The position numbers and the translations under genes are program-made. From the NCBI GenBank assembly GCA_037903355.1, contig JBAJFE010000034.1, positions 992,001-1,056,000 on the forward strand: 64,000 nt of DNA. The letters are read 5' to 3'. Positions within the stretch are counted from its first letter, which is position 1, and each line of letters begins with the position of its first letter. Shown here piece after piece: positions 43,275-53,830 of this stretch. This DNA is from Trichuris trichiura (lineage: Eukaryota; Nematoda; Enoplea; Trichinellida; Trichuridae). The notes under the pieces are model-generated. The model saw only the letters and a program-made list of their open reading frames with translations, was not told where the DNA came from and ran no database searches.

Positions 43275-46200
43275 ATGGCTGACCGTAGGCGACGGCTGAA
43301 GCGTCGAGATAAAGTATGTTATGATGCCATGCGTATTCCTTCCGATACCACTGTCAAGTGTTGTCCTTATAGCGAAGCGATTCTGACGGAAAGCCATCGA
43401 AGCAGGAGTACGCAGTTGCAAAGTATTTGCGGTTTAAGTGTCCTTCAAAATCATCATTGCTTTTCGGTGACGAAGTTCACTATTTCACCGGTATGATACT
43501 GGTTAATTGTTTCTGCTTTAATGCTTTTTCTGCAGGAAGCAAGGCAGTAGATGTTTTGCTCGACTCTCCCTGGGCTACATCAAAGAAAGAATTGCTATTC
43601 ACGAATCGCCATAGTTGCGTGGACTACTTGCAGGAGTTAGTTCCTACACTTATTTTCCTTCTACTTACTCTTTCGTCTTTAGCTTACTGAATAAAGGCTT
43701 TTTCTTTCGCGCTCGAAAACTGATACCCAAGCGACGTGATCGAAGCGATTTAAAAGATTTGGCCAAGGAGAAGTCGCTAGGTCGTGCATCGAAATCTAAA
43801 ACTGAGACAGCTAGTGACGAAAGGTTGGAGAGTCGTGCCGACGTCACTGTTGTTGACCCAGCTAAGGTGAATACTGTTTGTTGGATGTTGCATGTTATCA
43901 CCCTACCTCTTGCGTAGTAGCGCTGTTCTTCTTGATGTGTCCGTGAATTTCTAATCGTATTCAGCTTGCAGAAAAGCGCTGAAAGCCCGGATAAGAAAAA
44001 GCACAAAAAAATAAAGTTGGACGTTCACTCTGACCAGATTTTCGTCGACGGCAATGACGTATGTAGGATATTTGACATTTCGATTGTTGCCAGAATCTCT
44101 TTCAGGTTTACGCGTGGAAATATAATCCTACTGCCCCGAAAACCTTTTTGGTTGGACTGCTCATGGGTTTGCAAGCAAATTGCAGGCTGAAGCGTGGTTC
44201 TTATCGTCCTTTTTAGTTGTCGGTTCAATTGTTGTCTGTCTGTTCCCTCTATGGCCAGCACAGTTTCGTCTTGGTGTTTATTACGCAAGCATTTTGGCTA
44301 TGTGCTTTGTTGGTTGTCTGATCGCTCTTGTGTGCAGTAAGGCTCCATAGCGTCTCCTATATCAATTATTGCTTCGATCGTTCTTCCATTTGCAGTAAGA
44401 ACAGTTTTGTTCTGTGCTGTATGGTTGGCAACGTTTGGCAAGCATCACTTCTGGCTATTGCCAAACTTGACGGAAGATTGTGGTTTCTTTGATTCATTCA
44501 AGCCATTGTACTTGCATAGCGTTTATGATGTCAAAGGTAAAAAAGACAAACCGGAAGATAACTTGGATAGCGACGAAGATGGAGAAGAGGATGAAGACGA
44601 TAGTCGAAATGGTGAACAAAGCGATCGCAGCTCAAAGCGTACAGGTGCGAGCATTTTCAACTTTTAAATCTGGTCTTTTTGTCCCTTTTGGCGGTTGGAA
44701 ACAAAATAAGTTATCTATTTATGGTAAGATTATTAACGTAAACACATAGCTCCCCAGTAATGGGCACTTAGGTCTTCAAGTAAGTTTTGAAAAATATCTT
44801 TATTACGGATTCTCTCCCGTTGTGAAGTAAAACAAAAAGATTTTTCTTTTCTTCCGGAGCTTTCGGGTCTTTCGCGACCCGTCTTCAGCGGTGAGATTAC
44901 ACATAATCTCACCGCTGAAGACGGGTCGCGAAAGACCCGAAAGCTCCGGAAGAAAAGAAAAGTCTTTTGTTTTACTTCACAACGGGAGAGAATCCGTAAT
45001 AAAGATATTTTTCAATATGAAAACACACGCTCCCGTACAAAAGCATCATGTTTTCAAGTAAGTTTTGTCTATAAAAGCAGGTTGATTTTGTAAATAAACC
45101 TCTAATGACTTTAGTTGTTCTGTTAATCAGTAATTTTGTCTAACAGTTTTGGGAGAAGTTAATATTTCGCGGATTTCCCAGAGATTTGCTGAACATTTTA
45201 AATCTCCATGTTTCAAAGACCAACGAGGAATAGCTGTTGTTATAGGCTATTTCTTTTGTTTCGCGGTCGTCTCATATGCCTGATACATAAAGTTCGACTA
45301 ATGATACGCTCTCTTAACGTTTCATCTGTTGCCTACAAGTTGAAACAGTGTATATTCGGTTAGAACAGTATATCACGAATGTTCTTAAGGCTAGGCGTTA
45401 CTTCCCTTATGTTTGTCATGTACGTGGAGAAGAAACGCAATGAGGTGTAAAACTTATGCAAACTTTCTACATGAGCTGCTACTGCCGTCAAAAATGTAAG
45501 CACTAAGGCTCCAGAGTGCAATACTGTTGGATGCGGTACATCATTATTCCCAGGCTTCCGCCTGCTTTCGTGCGTAGGCGTTTCTTATTCACTTTGTCCA
45601 CTGTACACTAAGCTTGACATCACTGCTATGAGTACGGTAACCTCGGGGCCATGAGTACCCTAACCCCCTGCTGCTTCCAGTCAACGTTGCATCCTTAAAG
45701 CTATATCCAAGAGTGTTCCTTTAACTATTTTTGATCAGTCATACCTGAGAATATTTTACAGATACGTTTTCGCGTTGTTATAGTGATATCCTTCGTTCGC
45801 TAGTTGATGGAGCAGTGTTTGACCTATTTTAATTTTGAGTTTTTTCAAACTTGTTATTAGTGCTATGTTCGTGTTCCTCTTGTGAGAGATTGTCCAACTT
45901 TTCTCTTGGCTAAAATCACTGAATGCTCTCCTCGCATACCTAACATTAGTTGAATGCAAAAAGTGCGGTGCAGGAAAAATTTCGTATGTCATACATGAAT
46001 TATGTCTTTTCGGCGTCGAAGTCTATCTATATTTACGTAATAGTCTAGCGCCGCATTGATTTTACGACTAAAGGGTAAAACAGATTCTGTTCTATACACC
46101 GTTGCTGTTCTCCATGCATAGCAGGCATGTAACATCCCGCTGATTCTGTTAGCTTAAAAAGCGAACTGTTAGGTTGCATTTTCAAGGTTTTCCTCTCCTT

Positions 46201-47611
46201 GAGAAGTGTTGCAAACACGATACTCTGCACGAATTGTAGTGTATGGAAATTTTTCATCGCGCTACATTGGGTTGTATCCAATTGATAAGTGTTTGTGTAC
46301 GCGAAAATGAAAACATTTTTTGCGTTGAGCAAAACTGCTTTGATTATCCATTAGACCGGCTGGTTAAATATGCCGCTCATCGTCCGTCTAACAAAATTTA
46401 GATGATAGCATGGGCATGTGTGAAATAATCTCCGTTCTACTCAGGTTGTTTGCTTTGTGTCGCGCATTGAAAATTGTTAACTGTTACGAGACGTACGTCG
46501 CATTATTGCAGGTTTGGCTCCAGATTGCGCGGCAGGAAAACGAAGCGCATAAAACAGCTCTAAAAAACAATGCACACGCTTTAGATGGAATATGCCAAAG
46601 CATGTAGTTGGAATTGAGCATCTTTGTGATATCTTCCACTATCAACATGCCGGAAACTGTTTGCCAAACGACGGTAGCGTTTAAAGTATTCATAAGTCGT
46701 CAGTTTTATTTCCACGGTAACTTGAGCGCTGTTTCTTGAATTCTTATTTATTGTTCGTAACTGTTCCCGAGTAGTAGTTACCCTTTTTGAGATAGTTCCC
46801 TCAGTCGGTAAGTTGAAATGTAGCCTATTGAATCTGTTAAATTGTTTGTGAACTAAAAGTCGCAGAAATAACTGAGATATCCTAGCGTTTATTACTCTAC
46901 ATTTATAGTACAATGTCGGTTCAAGTGAATTTGCACTTACAGAGGGCCTCGGACTTATGGTGCATCTCGTTCCAAGCGTTTTATCGCAAGTCGAAACGCC
47001 TACTCAATGCACTTAATGCTCAACCGGACCGCGGAAGCGGTTCGCTAATGGTGGTCTCCCCATTGGTTTCCGTTGGTTCAGTGCCATCATAAAATTGTGT
47101 TTAGGCTTAAGCTTACGGTATTGAACTGATTTCAGCATAGGCTAGACGAACTGCCACGGTGGGAGGTCTATATTATTTATATGTAGGCCATATACTTTAC
47201 AGCTGCGTGTTCGCATTGTTACCATGGCGTCCTTGTTCGCTACCTTTGGTCAAATAAAACTTTGAGAAACTATTCGGTAAATGAGATATGCTTGATAATG
47301 GAGTCAACATTGTTTCGTGATCGAAACGGGCAATACTTTTCTTTAGCGATTTATTCGGACAAAGTAATTGCACCGAGGAATTGTCTTATGTTTCGAAGAT
47401 AAGAAAAATTTTTTTGTCAACGTTTGTTTTTTTTATTTTAGCAGCAAAAGAAGGACTAAGCGCTACGGATGTCTCTAGTGACGAGGAGCGAGAAAAGATG
47501 AGTGATTCCGGTGGCACAAGAGCAGTTTCGGAAGTTTCTTCAACCAGCACGGGTTGCCCGCATAGCGCTTCAACTGATTTTGAATTTGTCGAAAAGCCTC
47601 TTGAATCCTAA
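43275..47611 (+). CDS. SEC62: Translocation protein SEC62
   Basis: ER membrane partner of SEC61/SEC63 for post-translational protein import. Nine exons: 43275-43313 (MADRRRRLKRRDK), 43373-43490 (AVAKYLRFKCPSKSS), 43536-43635 (KAVDVLLDSPWA), 43683-43866, 43972-44058 (DQIFVDGND), 44106-44166, 44217-44336 (first membrane hairpin, LFPLWPAQFRLGVYY), 44396-44644 (FGKHHFWLLPNLTEDCGF, then an acidic tail), 47442-47611 (acidic Ser-rich end, DFEFVEKPLES). All phases agree. The order and motifs match animal SEC62 throughout, including the cytosolic N-domain, the two membrane helices joined by a short luminal PLWPA turn, and the DFEMI-like C-terminus. The 2.8-kb last intron holds a foldback with two hammerhead-like motifs. 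An extra small exon inside that intron cannot be ruled out. Confidence 0.93.
44854..44891 (-). ncRNA. Hammerhead-like motif, left arm (SEC62 intron)
   Basis: Exact reverse-strand mate of the motif at 44912-44949: CCG, CTGAAGA, CGGGTC/GACCCG stem, GAAA, AGCT, C, CGG. All invariant core positions are present. Confidence 0.72.
44912..44949 (+). ncRNA. Hammerhead-like motif, right arm (SEC62 intron)
   Basis: CCG (44912-44914), CTGAAGA (44915-44921), stem CGGGTC, loop GCGAAA, stem GACCCG, GAAA (44939-44942), AGCT (44942-44945), C44946 (expected cleavage 3' of it), CGG (44947-44949). This is the cleanest copy in the window. It lies on the SEC62 sense strand, so it would be transcribed in the pre-mRNA. 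Confidence 0.75.
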
Positions 47612-48677
47612 AGACAATTCGAGCAAGTCTACGGTAGACATTTGTTCTGTCAAGAGGCACTTGGAAAGAGCTGTTTGTCTTGGTTGCCTGTTGTCTTGTT
47701 TATTCCTTTTACCATGGAGAGCCAACACGTCTCCATGCTTAATGGTCTTTGATGAAGTTATGCCTTTTTAGGAGGGGTCTGCTTGTTTTTTATTTTTATA
47801 GAACTGCTGTAAACAACTATTGGTTTTGCTGTTTGATAAAACATGGAATAGGCTCAGTGCAAAAATTATTGATCTAGTGGAGCGGACATTGTATTATCAT
47901 GCCAAAAGCAACCGTTCATTTCGGCAGGGAGTATAACTATGAAAGCAAATATTATTATGTCCAGTTAGTGGACTTAGGTACCTGGACCAACCTTGTCCCG
48001 TCATCATGAGCCTTTGCATGGGAACCATCACGCGCTTTACGCAAAACTTTTTCTGACAGGCAACCTTTTTTCAACTTCAGTTTGCATTCTTCTTGCACTC
48101 CCTATTCTGATACGAGCAGGTTTTCTATGTGGCACACCTGCATAGGCGTTTCCTTCTTTTTGGAAATGTGAATGCATAGAAAATTCTGGTCATTTTACCC
48201 ACGGATCAATTGTGCATTTCTTGTAAGGTTTGGTGCTTTTATGGTTCAGAATCCTTGTTAGTTTGTCGCTGTTCTGACAGAGTTCCGATAAGGTGTTCTA
48301 CTTAAGCAGTGTACCACCATGACTGCCGCGAAAAAGACGATCTTTTTGACGATAACTGTAAAATCATTTTAGCACTAAGCCTTATTTCCACACGGCATGC
48401 TCTTAGTGTATATAAGCAGCATTATCTCTCTTTTATGTTGTCGTTGATCACTGTAAAGGTTTGATTGTGTTGTGCGTTGCGCAGCCGTGCGGTAAAATCA
48501 AATTTACCGTCGCCAGAGAAATTGCATCCTTTTCTGTAGGTTTATTTTATGAATCAGAAATACGTTCACAAGCCGCCTTGTTCGTTCATTTCTACTTCCG
48601 AAGGCTGTTTTATAGCTTTACGGCAGTGAATGTTCTTTCGTAAAAAATTCCAGATTTCATTGTTCACTTTCTTGTTA
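47612..48677. other. SEC62 3' flank
   Basis: No gene or repeat recognised. Several T-rich stretches; the SEC62 polyadenylation site was not located with certainty. Confidence 0.35.
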
Positions 48678-49323
48678 CAGTAAAACCTCCCTAATCCAAA
48701 TCCCTCTATAATCTGAACTCGTGGAAGAGAACAGTAGAATGCCCGTATAAATTAAAGAGAATTGGGCTGCATGTGCGAAACGGGCAGTCACTTGGCGGCA
48801 AAGACTATAAGGGCAGTAAACAACCTGCCAACGGTTCCTTCAGTATACGTTAACATAGGCGCAGGCCAGTCACGACTCTACCGAACCAATCTTGACCAAT
48901 AAGTTGATTGCAGCAAGGCACCTCGGGACCTAGGTTTCCCAAAAGAAACAGAATTGTGGATCAAAAACTTAGTGTTTTTCAGTCGTAGGAAACTACAATC
49001 TGTTCTCATATAACTCACTGATCGGCCGGTAATTGCGAATATGGAAAAATAAGTTCATGAGAACTATTTCCATGTCGTTTCGCGGTACTGCGTCCATACA
49101 ATTTAAGAAACTGGTTTCTGTTGGTCAGTCGTTTACCTTGATCAGACGGACTTCGCTGCCCTCGTTAAGCTATTCACCGCTTGCAGAGACTGACATCACG
49201 CTGTAGACGCTAGGAACATGCATCTAAAATTGCATTACCTGCTTTTCTGTGGCCTACTGTATGTCTCCTCCATAATCCGAACTACCCCGGCCCCGGCGCG
49301 TTCGGATTAGGGCGGTTTTATTG
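48678..49323. mobile_element. Tigger-type non-autonomous element, second copy
   Basis: 646 bp with inverted ends CAGTAAAACCTCCCTAATCC and GGATTAGGGCGGTTTTATTG (reversed CAATAAAACCGCCC). Preceded by TA; the right flank is now TG. Its right half is the reverse complement of the start of the element at 19256, including the block CAGTAGGCCACAGAAAAGC, so the two are one family inserted in opposite directions. Confidence 0.8.
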
Positions 49324-49934
49324 TGCTTTGTATTAGGGCTTAGAACAAAATCTCAAATCACAGAATTTTGACCGCTCAAAGCACTGAATTTCGAGATCCA
49401 AAACGACCAGTGATTATGGTCATCATCTCGTGGGCTTTTGCTCCTGAGCTGCTAAAGAGGGAATACTTTTGAATCCTAAAGGTATTTTTCTATTTGGTCT
49501 TGCATTAATAGCTTGCTATTTGTCGCTGACTCTGAGTGACATTGAAAAGTGGTTGTACTATTAGTTTTATGTGGCACTTATGAAGGTCATGCTTTTAAAT
49601 AGATTTTTACTGCGGAACTAATAAGGGCCTACCTTATTCCGTCATCTGCGCATGTGTTAATATTTGGCGCAAGTTTGAAAAACATGTTTGGCTAGTTTTC
49701 TGTGCTTCAATTCCTGCGGAGGAGTAAAGACAGGCTATTTGAATTATTCGAATAGTTAATTGAAGTCGCAAATGGTTTTAGCTAAAAACTGCGTGCTTGG
49801 CGTATAATGTAGGAAGTTCATTGCTTCGGGCACTCATTCATGGCGCACTTTCCTCACCAAGTAACAATGCATTTCAATGGTTATCTTCCTGAATTTATAG
49901 TCAGTGAGTAATGAAAAGAAGTCAGCATGCTTAC

Positions 49935-51995
49935 CTTCCTCTGGATTAGTGGCTGGTAAGAGGTAGAGGCACATGTCTTCTTCGCTGTATTCTCCACGCA
50001 TATCTAAACTTTAATTACCTGATTAGCACTGCAAGCGACCTAGTTACTTGTTTTAATCCATCCGTATTGATCCGCTAAGGATTCTCCAGACAAGTAAGTA
50101 GTTGCACAAGCGGGCCCTCGAACATAAATGTCACCCGTAACCTCGGCATGGCATTCTACCTCATGAGGATCCGTAATCTGTAATTTCAGCTTGGTGATAC
50201 AACGTGATACCAATTTTACCGCGCCTACTCACTTTGCATTCGAAATTTGGTGCTACCAAAACGGGAGTTCTATCCGCTTTGTTTTTAGGGATTTCAAGCG
50301 ACACAAATGGCCATGATAGGCATTCCGACATTGAGAAAACTGTGTTAATTTAAACTAGTAAAAATTATGCATTAGTGCTCAGACTTACCGACAATTGTCG
50401 AGTCAAGGTCTCTTAATACGGAATTTACTTTCTGAGCACTTTGATAGTTTGAGGACGTACAAACCATTGTTACACTGTTTAGTTTATTTTCCCCAACGTC
50501 GTTTTCGTCCAGGAAAGTCAGCATTTCTAGAGGTGCGGTCAAAATGTTAATCTGCCAGCATTGTTTGGTTAGGTGGGGTAGTTTTAAACTGTTATCTAAC
50601 CTTGTACTTTCCTAGAAGGTTGCGTAGAGAATGCGTCTCGAAGCGGTCTCGCAATATTATGTGATAATGGCTACAAAGGGCGTGTAGCGCGAGTAAGAGT
50701 CCCAAAGCAGTCCACAGCGGAAAGCAAAGTAGAAATAGTTCTCCAGGAGGCCTCTTTTGGAATACCAGTGTACTGAAATGAGCGTATTAGCTGCAAAGTA
50801 GTCTTAGGGCAAGCACAAACCTACTCTCCTAATATTTGGATTGCAGCCGTAACATTATAGTGTGTAAATGGTATGGCCGCTAGTTCAGACGTTTTTGACC
50901 TTTGATCAATGACGACCAAGGCAAGATCCACTTTAGCAACTATGAGTTCCGAAGTAGAGATTCCAGGTTTCGAAGCATTTTTGACTTCAGTGCTCCCCGT
51001 TTGAAAAGTATGGTATGCCTTCGTCGTTACATTCGTGAGTACATCCTGTTTAACATAATTACTCATTTTTATTAATCGCTTTCAGGGTATAGTTACCTTT
51101 TCACCTTCGTCTTCTGTTCTAAAACTGCATTTCCAATTGTTTCTGGAAATAGTCCATTTTGCGTTTACTAGTCTTATCCTTTTCTCTATTTCGTCTAAAG
51201 GATTTGAACTTTTTCTTAAATTTAGACTATTCATATGACCTTTTCAATGCACTGGTCAATTGAGATCACGTCAGATCCTTGTTTCTATTTCTCGTATGAT
51301 AGATGCAATTGGGGCTTTATTAGTTGGAGTATTTTTTCGATTTGTATGCATGCTCAAAAGTTCAAGTTCGAACTACAGCAGGACCCCTGTAAGTTGGCCA
51401 CCCAAGGGACTGTGACAAACTGGTCTACGTACGGAAGTAGTGTATATGTGAGGCTAGGCGTACTGTTAGCAACACACAAACCTTGTACAGATCTTTGGAA
51501 AATGTCGTACGTAATGAAAACATGATGCTGTCATTCGTACGGTATCATGCAAAGTCAGTGAATTTAATATTACGGTAATTCCTCATGGTTTAATCTTTCT
51601 TTCTGAGAAGAGTCAGTTTTGGTCTGCTTCTAATTCTTGATTAAACTGTTTCTTCTTACGGAGTATGTCCCATTTGGAATACAAAAAACTTTTAATGTGG
51701 TCCGTAGCTTTCGCGTGTGACCCGTCCTCATCGTTGCTAAAACTAATGTAAGTAGCAAGTGCAAATCGCTAGTTAATCAGTTTTTTAACGTTTTAAAATA
51801 ACTCTTGTTTTTGAAGCTTTTCTGTCTGTCAGCCGACTGCGTCTCTTGCTGCGTATATATCGTACCATCTTAGTTCTTATTACAAATGTAAGTGCGGAAA
51901 GTATGTTCAGCATTTGGCTACACAGCTTACCATATCTGTTTTTTTGCAGCAAATGACTTTAACTGCATCTTCAGGTGCCAGACGTCCTCTTCTTT

Positions 51996-52043
<48 letters not shown>

Positions 52044-53830
52044 CGAAAGCTCTGATATTAAACAGTTGAGTGCATTGACATCTGTACAATTTTTCTTAAT
52101 AACGGCTCATCCATCCGTTGGTAGAGCAGCTGTTTCGTCTAATTTACAGATACAAGCACAACACATAAACGGGAAAAGCCGTAGAAGACGATACACTATG
52201 AAATCCCATCCCGTTACGAAGTACCCTGTGTATATATATATATATATATATACTCAGAAATATTCCTGATTTAGCTAGCAGTCAAGGGTGCGCGGAACAG
52301 TTGCAAGGCGAACGAACTTTTTCAAGGAATGTGAACTTTTGGGACTATCCTAACGTCAAACTTGTAATAATAAATTCTTATCCACCCCATAACAGTTTTG
52401 AGAAATGAATCCTACAGCAAATAATTCTGAAGCACTAACAAAAGGTCAGGTCCTTAGTCACTCAACCTTCCGCTCTGGCGATGAGTTTCCGTGTTGCTCA
52501 TGTTAGTTGATCCTTTCATGCTAATTCAGCGCACAGTCTACACGTAAGTCACATGTTGAGGCCTCTGCTTAGGTAAAGGCAGAACACGATCGTGAGCATG
52601 TTTTTCTCTTGGCCACCCTCCGCAGGCTTTACCTAAGCTTAATCCAAAACGTAAGCGTTAAGTTTAGGCATAGGCTAAAGCGAAGGCAAAACATGATTGC
52701 CGGCTTGCTTTTTCAACCATCCTGTTCTGCCTTTTGCCTAAGCTTACGCCAAAATGTAAGCATTGTGTACACACGGTGGAACATGACGACTGGCGGAAGA
52801 GCGGGTCGCGACTAGCGCCAGGAGGCCATCGAACATGTGCATCACGAAAGGCTGACGGTAAAGAGGGAGGGTAAACAATTAAAGATCTCAAAAATCAAAT
52901 CCGAGTGACTGAACTTGCTTTTGTAGAATTAGTCCGAGCAATCAAGTTTCCATTGTACAGCTTAAACGTCTGATCGCAAATAAAGAAACGGGAGCTTTCT
53001 GACAAGAGAGATATTGACTATCCGTCTTAGCTTTTTCAAGCAGAACTGATACTCATATTTCTCGCAATCCACATTCAATGGATCGCGTCACTGCAAACTT
53101 GGCTTCTCATTTTCGGTTCCTGATGCGTAACTGCTTGGTAAAGGCGCATTTTGCTCAAATCACTCAGTTTGTTAGCTAGATGGAATCTTCACAATGTAGA
53201 ATGGTTCAGTTAAAATAAGGATATCCAAACAGCCGTACAGAGTTAAAAATTCACGGAATAGAGAATATTCGTCAGCAAAATTGACGCAAACCTATTTAGA
53301 AAAGATTAGGAGCAGCTGATGCACTCAGAACTTTTCCAACTAGCGCTATTAATATAATAAAGTGCGGCGAAGGCACAGCTGACAGGTTTGGAGAGTTAGC
53401 TCCAGCGGAGAGAGCGCTGCCAGGAAGCATAGACTTAACGAAAAAGGACTGTTGTTGCTTACCTGCAGAAAGATATGGATCGATGACCGTCACTATTCCA
53501 CCAAGTTGCCATACAGCAACGGCATAGACGAGAAGATGTGAACTGTCAGGAATGAATATAGCTACAACATCACCCTTACTCATACCGGCAGAATGTATAT
53601 CGAAATTAGCTTCATGAATCGCTTTGTACATATCTCCATAAGTCATTTTTGCGGAACTTACGTCTTCTGCCTGTAGAAGCAACTTTGTCATTTACATTTT
53701 AGAAATTTTAAAAAGCAAACTTAACAACAGCGATTTTGTCAGGGGCTTTCTTGAAGAAGTTTTCCAGAAGAAGCTGATGGACAAGGTGGCATTCGAGAAG
53801 CAAACGTGGTGCTGGTCCGCTGAACGGCAT
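49935..53830 (-). CDS. Acyl-CoA synthetase / 4-coumarate:CoA-ligase-like, diverged
   Basis: ANL-superfamily adenylate-forming protein. Minus-strand exons: about 53726-53830 (ENFFKKAPDKIAV), 53463-53670 (MTYGDMYKAI, GMSKGDVVAIFIPDSSH, GGIVTVIDPY), 50821 to about 51080 (join uncertain), 50601-50772 (LLCFPLWTALGLLLAL), 50389-50551, 50233-50339 (VFSMSECLSWP, the YGMTE motif), 50048-50189 (GDIYVRGPACATTYLSG, GWIKT), 49935-50003 (NMRGEYSEED). The P-loop motif normally reading SSGTTGLPKG is replaced by DQRSKTSELAA, the YGMTE motif reads FSMSE, and the Asp of the GWxxTGD motif reads Asn. Catalytic activity is therefore doubtful. Members of this superfamily activate fatty or aromatic acids with ATP and CoA. 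The C-terminal domain with the catalytic Lys was not found. A 2.4-kb intron holds PLE and simple-repeat sequence. Confidence 0.7.
51660..51735 (-). mobile_element. PLE 3'-tail fragment with decayed hammerhead
   Basis: On the minus strand, AAAGCTACGGACC is followed by an A/T-rich segment and GGGACATA...TCCG, which matches the tail after the PLE hammerhead at 2066-2112. The core (51702-51735) reads ATGAGGACGGGTC ... GCGAAAGCTACGG: C3 is mutated and stem II is broken. This is a second, 5'-truncated insertion of the same PLE family inside the acyl-CoA-synthetase intron. Confidence 0.6.
51999..52041. repeat. (TA)n microsatellite
   Basis: About 21 uninterrupted TA units. Immediately followed by TTCCGAAAGCTCTG, which equals the 3' half of the hammerhead family core without its 5' half. 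Confidence 0.95.
52231..52252. repeat. (TA)n microsatellite, second tract
   Basis: Eleven TA units, about 190 bp from the first tract. Confidence 0.9.
52628..52770. repeat. Two direct repeats, about 107 bp apart
   Basis: TTTACCTAAGCTTAATCCAA near 52629 and a diverged copy, TTTGCCTAAGCTTACGCC, near 52736 are followed in both cases by AAAAYGTAAGC. A reversed version of the CCTAAGC theme also occurs near 52660. Nature unknown. Confidence 0.5.
52989..53032 (-). ncRNA. Very degenerate hammerhead-like motif
   Basis: The minus strand keeps GAAAGCTCCCG and a remnant CTAAGACGG of the CTGAAGACGG block, but stem II no longer pairs. A fossil at best. Confidence 0.25.

Larger units (their letters stand above)
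44788..45015. repeat. Near-perfect foldback with a ribozyme-like motif on each strand
   Basis: Left arm 44788-44899 and right arm 44904-45015 match base for base except for one small indel, with a 4-nt loop. Each arm, read outward, gives hammerhead-like core, then about 50 nt, then AATAAA (plus strand 44998-45003). The 15-bp sequence TTCAAGTAAGTTTTG occurs at 44775-44789 and again at 45053-45067, a candidate target-site duplication, although 37 bp separate the right copy from the arm. It sits in the SEC62 last intron. Confidence 0.9.
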
